Below the pieces are notes generated by a model. It worked only from the letters and a program-made list of their open reading frames with translations. It was not told the DNA's origin and made no database searches. A program made the position numbers and the translations under genes. 6,955 nucleotides of DNA from Rhodoferax sp. Lineage in GTDB: Bacteria > Pseudomonadota > Gammaproteobacteria > Burkholderiales > Burkholderiaceae_C. Positions 6,443 to 6,955 of this stretch are shown here, one piece after another (position 1 is the stretch's first letter; each line of letters starts with the position of its first letter). The DNA lies in NCBI GenBank assembly GCA_029865675.1, contig JARXAU010000214.1:1-6955 (forward strand), given 5' to 3'.

Positions 6443-6955
6443 ACCCGCCGAGCGCGCCCGGCGCTTTGACCTGATTGCCTTTGACTGGGACGGCACGCTG
6501 TTTGATTCCACGGCCATCATTGTCCGCTGCATCCAGCTGGCCGTGGCCGACGTCGGTGGCACGATGCCCAGCGACAGGGACGCGTCTTACGTCATTGGCC
6601 TGGGCCTGGCGCAGGCTTTGGCCCATGCCGCGCCCGATGTGCCCCGAGAAAAGTACCCCCTGCTGGGTGAGCGCTACAAGCACCACTACTCTTTGCACCA
6701 AAACGACATCACCTTGTTTTCTGGCATCGTGGACATGCTGGCCGCGCTCAAGCAGCGCCAGCATTTTTTGACGGTAGCCACAGGCAAAACCCGCTGGGGC
6801 CTGGACCAGGCCCTGGGCCACGTCGCGCTCAAAGATCTTTTTCACGCCTCGCGAACGGCGGACGAGACGGCGGGCAAGCCCCATCCGCGCATGCTCCACG
6901 AGCTGATGGCCGAACTGGGCGTAACGCCCGAACGCACCTTGATGGTGGGCGACAC
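6429..6955 (+). CDS. HAD-superfamily phosphatase (phosphoglycolate-phosphatase-like), 3' end outside window
   Basis: This frame stays open from ATG 6429 to the window edge, giving 175 complete codons. The protein starts MTLHKPAERARRFDLIAFDW and carries HAD motif I DWDGT (nucleophile D19, acid/base D21). A helical cap follows (about 25-95), then motif II VATGK (T118), the motif III lysine in AGKPHP (K150), and the start of motif IV at LMVGD (D175), where the window ends. This is subfamily IA, close to Gph, with a substrate that is not clear from sequence. Phosphoglycolate or a related small phosphomonoester is possible. The start overlaps the last 14 nt of rluC in another frame, indicating translational coupling and one operon. 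In relatives this gene commonly follows rluC and precedes a Rieske-type ferredoxin and an S49 peptidase gene, which would lie beyond the window. The missing part should be about 40-50 residues. Confidence 0.93.
   Translation, partial: MTLHKPAERARRFDLIAFDWDGTLFDSTAIIVRCIQLAVADVGGTMPSDRDASYVIGLGLAQALAHAAPDVPREKYPLLGERYKHHYSLHQNDITLFSGIVDMLAALKQRQHFLTVATGKTRWGLDQALGHVALKDLFHASRTADETAGKPHPRMLHELMAELGVTPERTLMVGD

Noticed and set aside
5606..6899. Minus-strand ORFs (226 and 212 codons) opposite rluC and the HAD gene
   Set aside because: Both lie antisense to genes with clear catalytic motifs; they are GC-bias shadows.

Overview
The window looks like core chromosome of a betaproteobacterium, most likely Burkholderiales/Comamonadaceae (Rhodoferax/Polaromonas/Acidovorax-like). 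This is inferred from the high-GC sequence, the way the proteins read like Comamonadaceae versions of HemX, HemY, RNase E, RluC and a HAD phosphatase, and the gene order. I see no mobile element, CRISPR array, tRNA or rRNA.

Layout: (1) 1-252 (+) is the last 83 codons of hemX. Three bases later comes a complete hemY (256-1488, +). Together they form the end of a heme-biosynthesis operon whose upstream part lies outside the window. (2) 1489-1730 is a convergent intergenic region. It holds two hairpins that lie just beyond the rne stop codon: a perfect 12-bp stem, then a typical intrinsic terminator read on the minus strand. (3) 1731-4778 (-) is a complete rne (RNase E) with an intact catalytic half and a long disordered C-terminal half. 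That half has an amphipathic membrane-anchor-like helix, an Arg/Gly-rich RNA-binding tract and a structured-looking tail. (4) 4779-5275 is a long divergent intergenic region that must hold the rne leader and the promoters of both rne and rluC. It has a strong hairpin (5070-5094) and a U-rich stretch but no convincing gene. (5) 5276-6442 (+) is rluC (23S rRNA pseudouridine synthase). Its end overlaps by 14 nt the start of (6) a HAD-family phosphatase (6429 to the window end, truncated).

Functionally, the window joins the tail of a tetrapyrrole operon to an RNA-metabolism pair. RNase E (mRNA turnover, rRNA/tRNA processing) and RluC (large-subunit rRNA modification) are transcribed divergently from one intergenic region, the same arrangement as in Escherichia coli. 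The HAD phosphatase is translationally coupled to rluC. I did not find a previously undescribed system. The most interesting parts are non-coding: the rne leader, where a hairpin would hide a strong Shine-Dalgarno of a small upstream ORF, and the paired 3' hairpins of rne.
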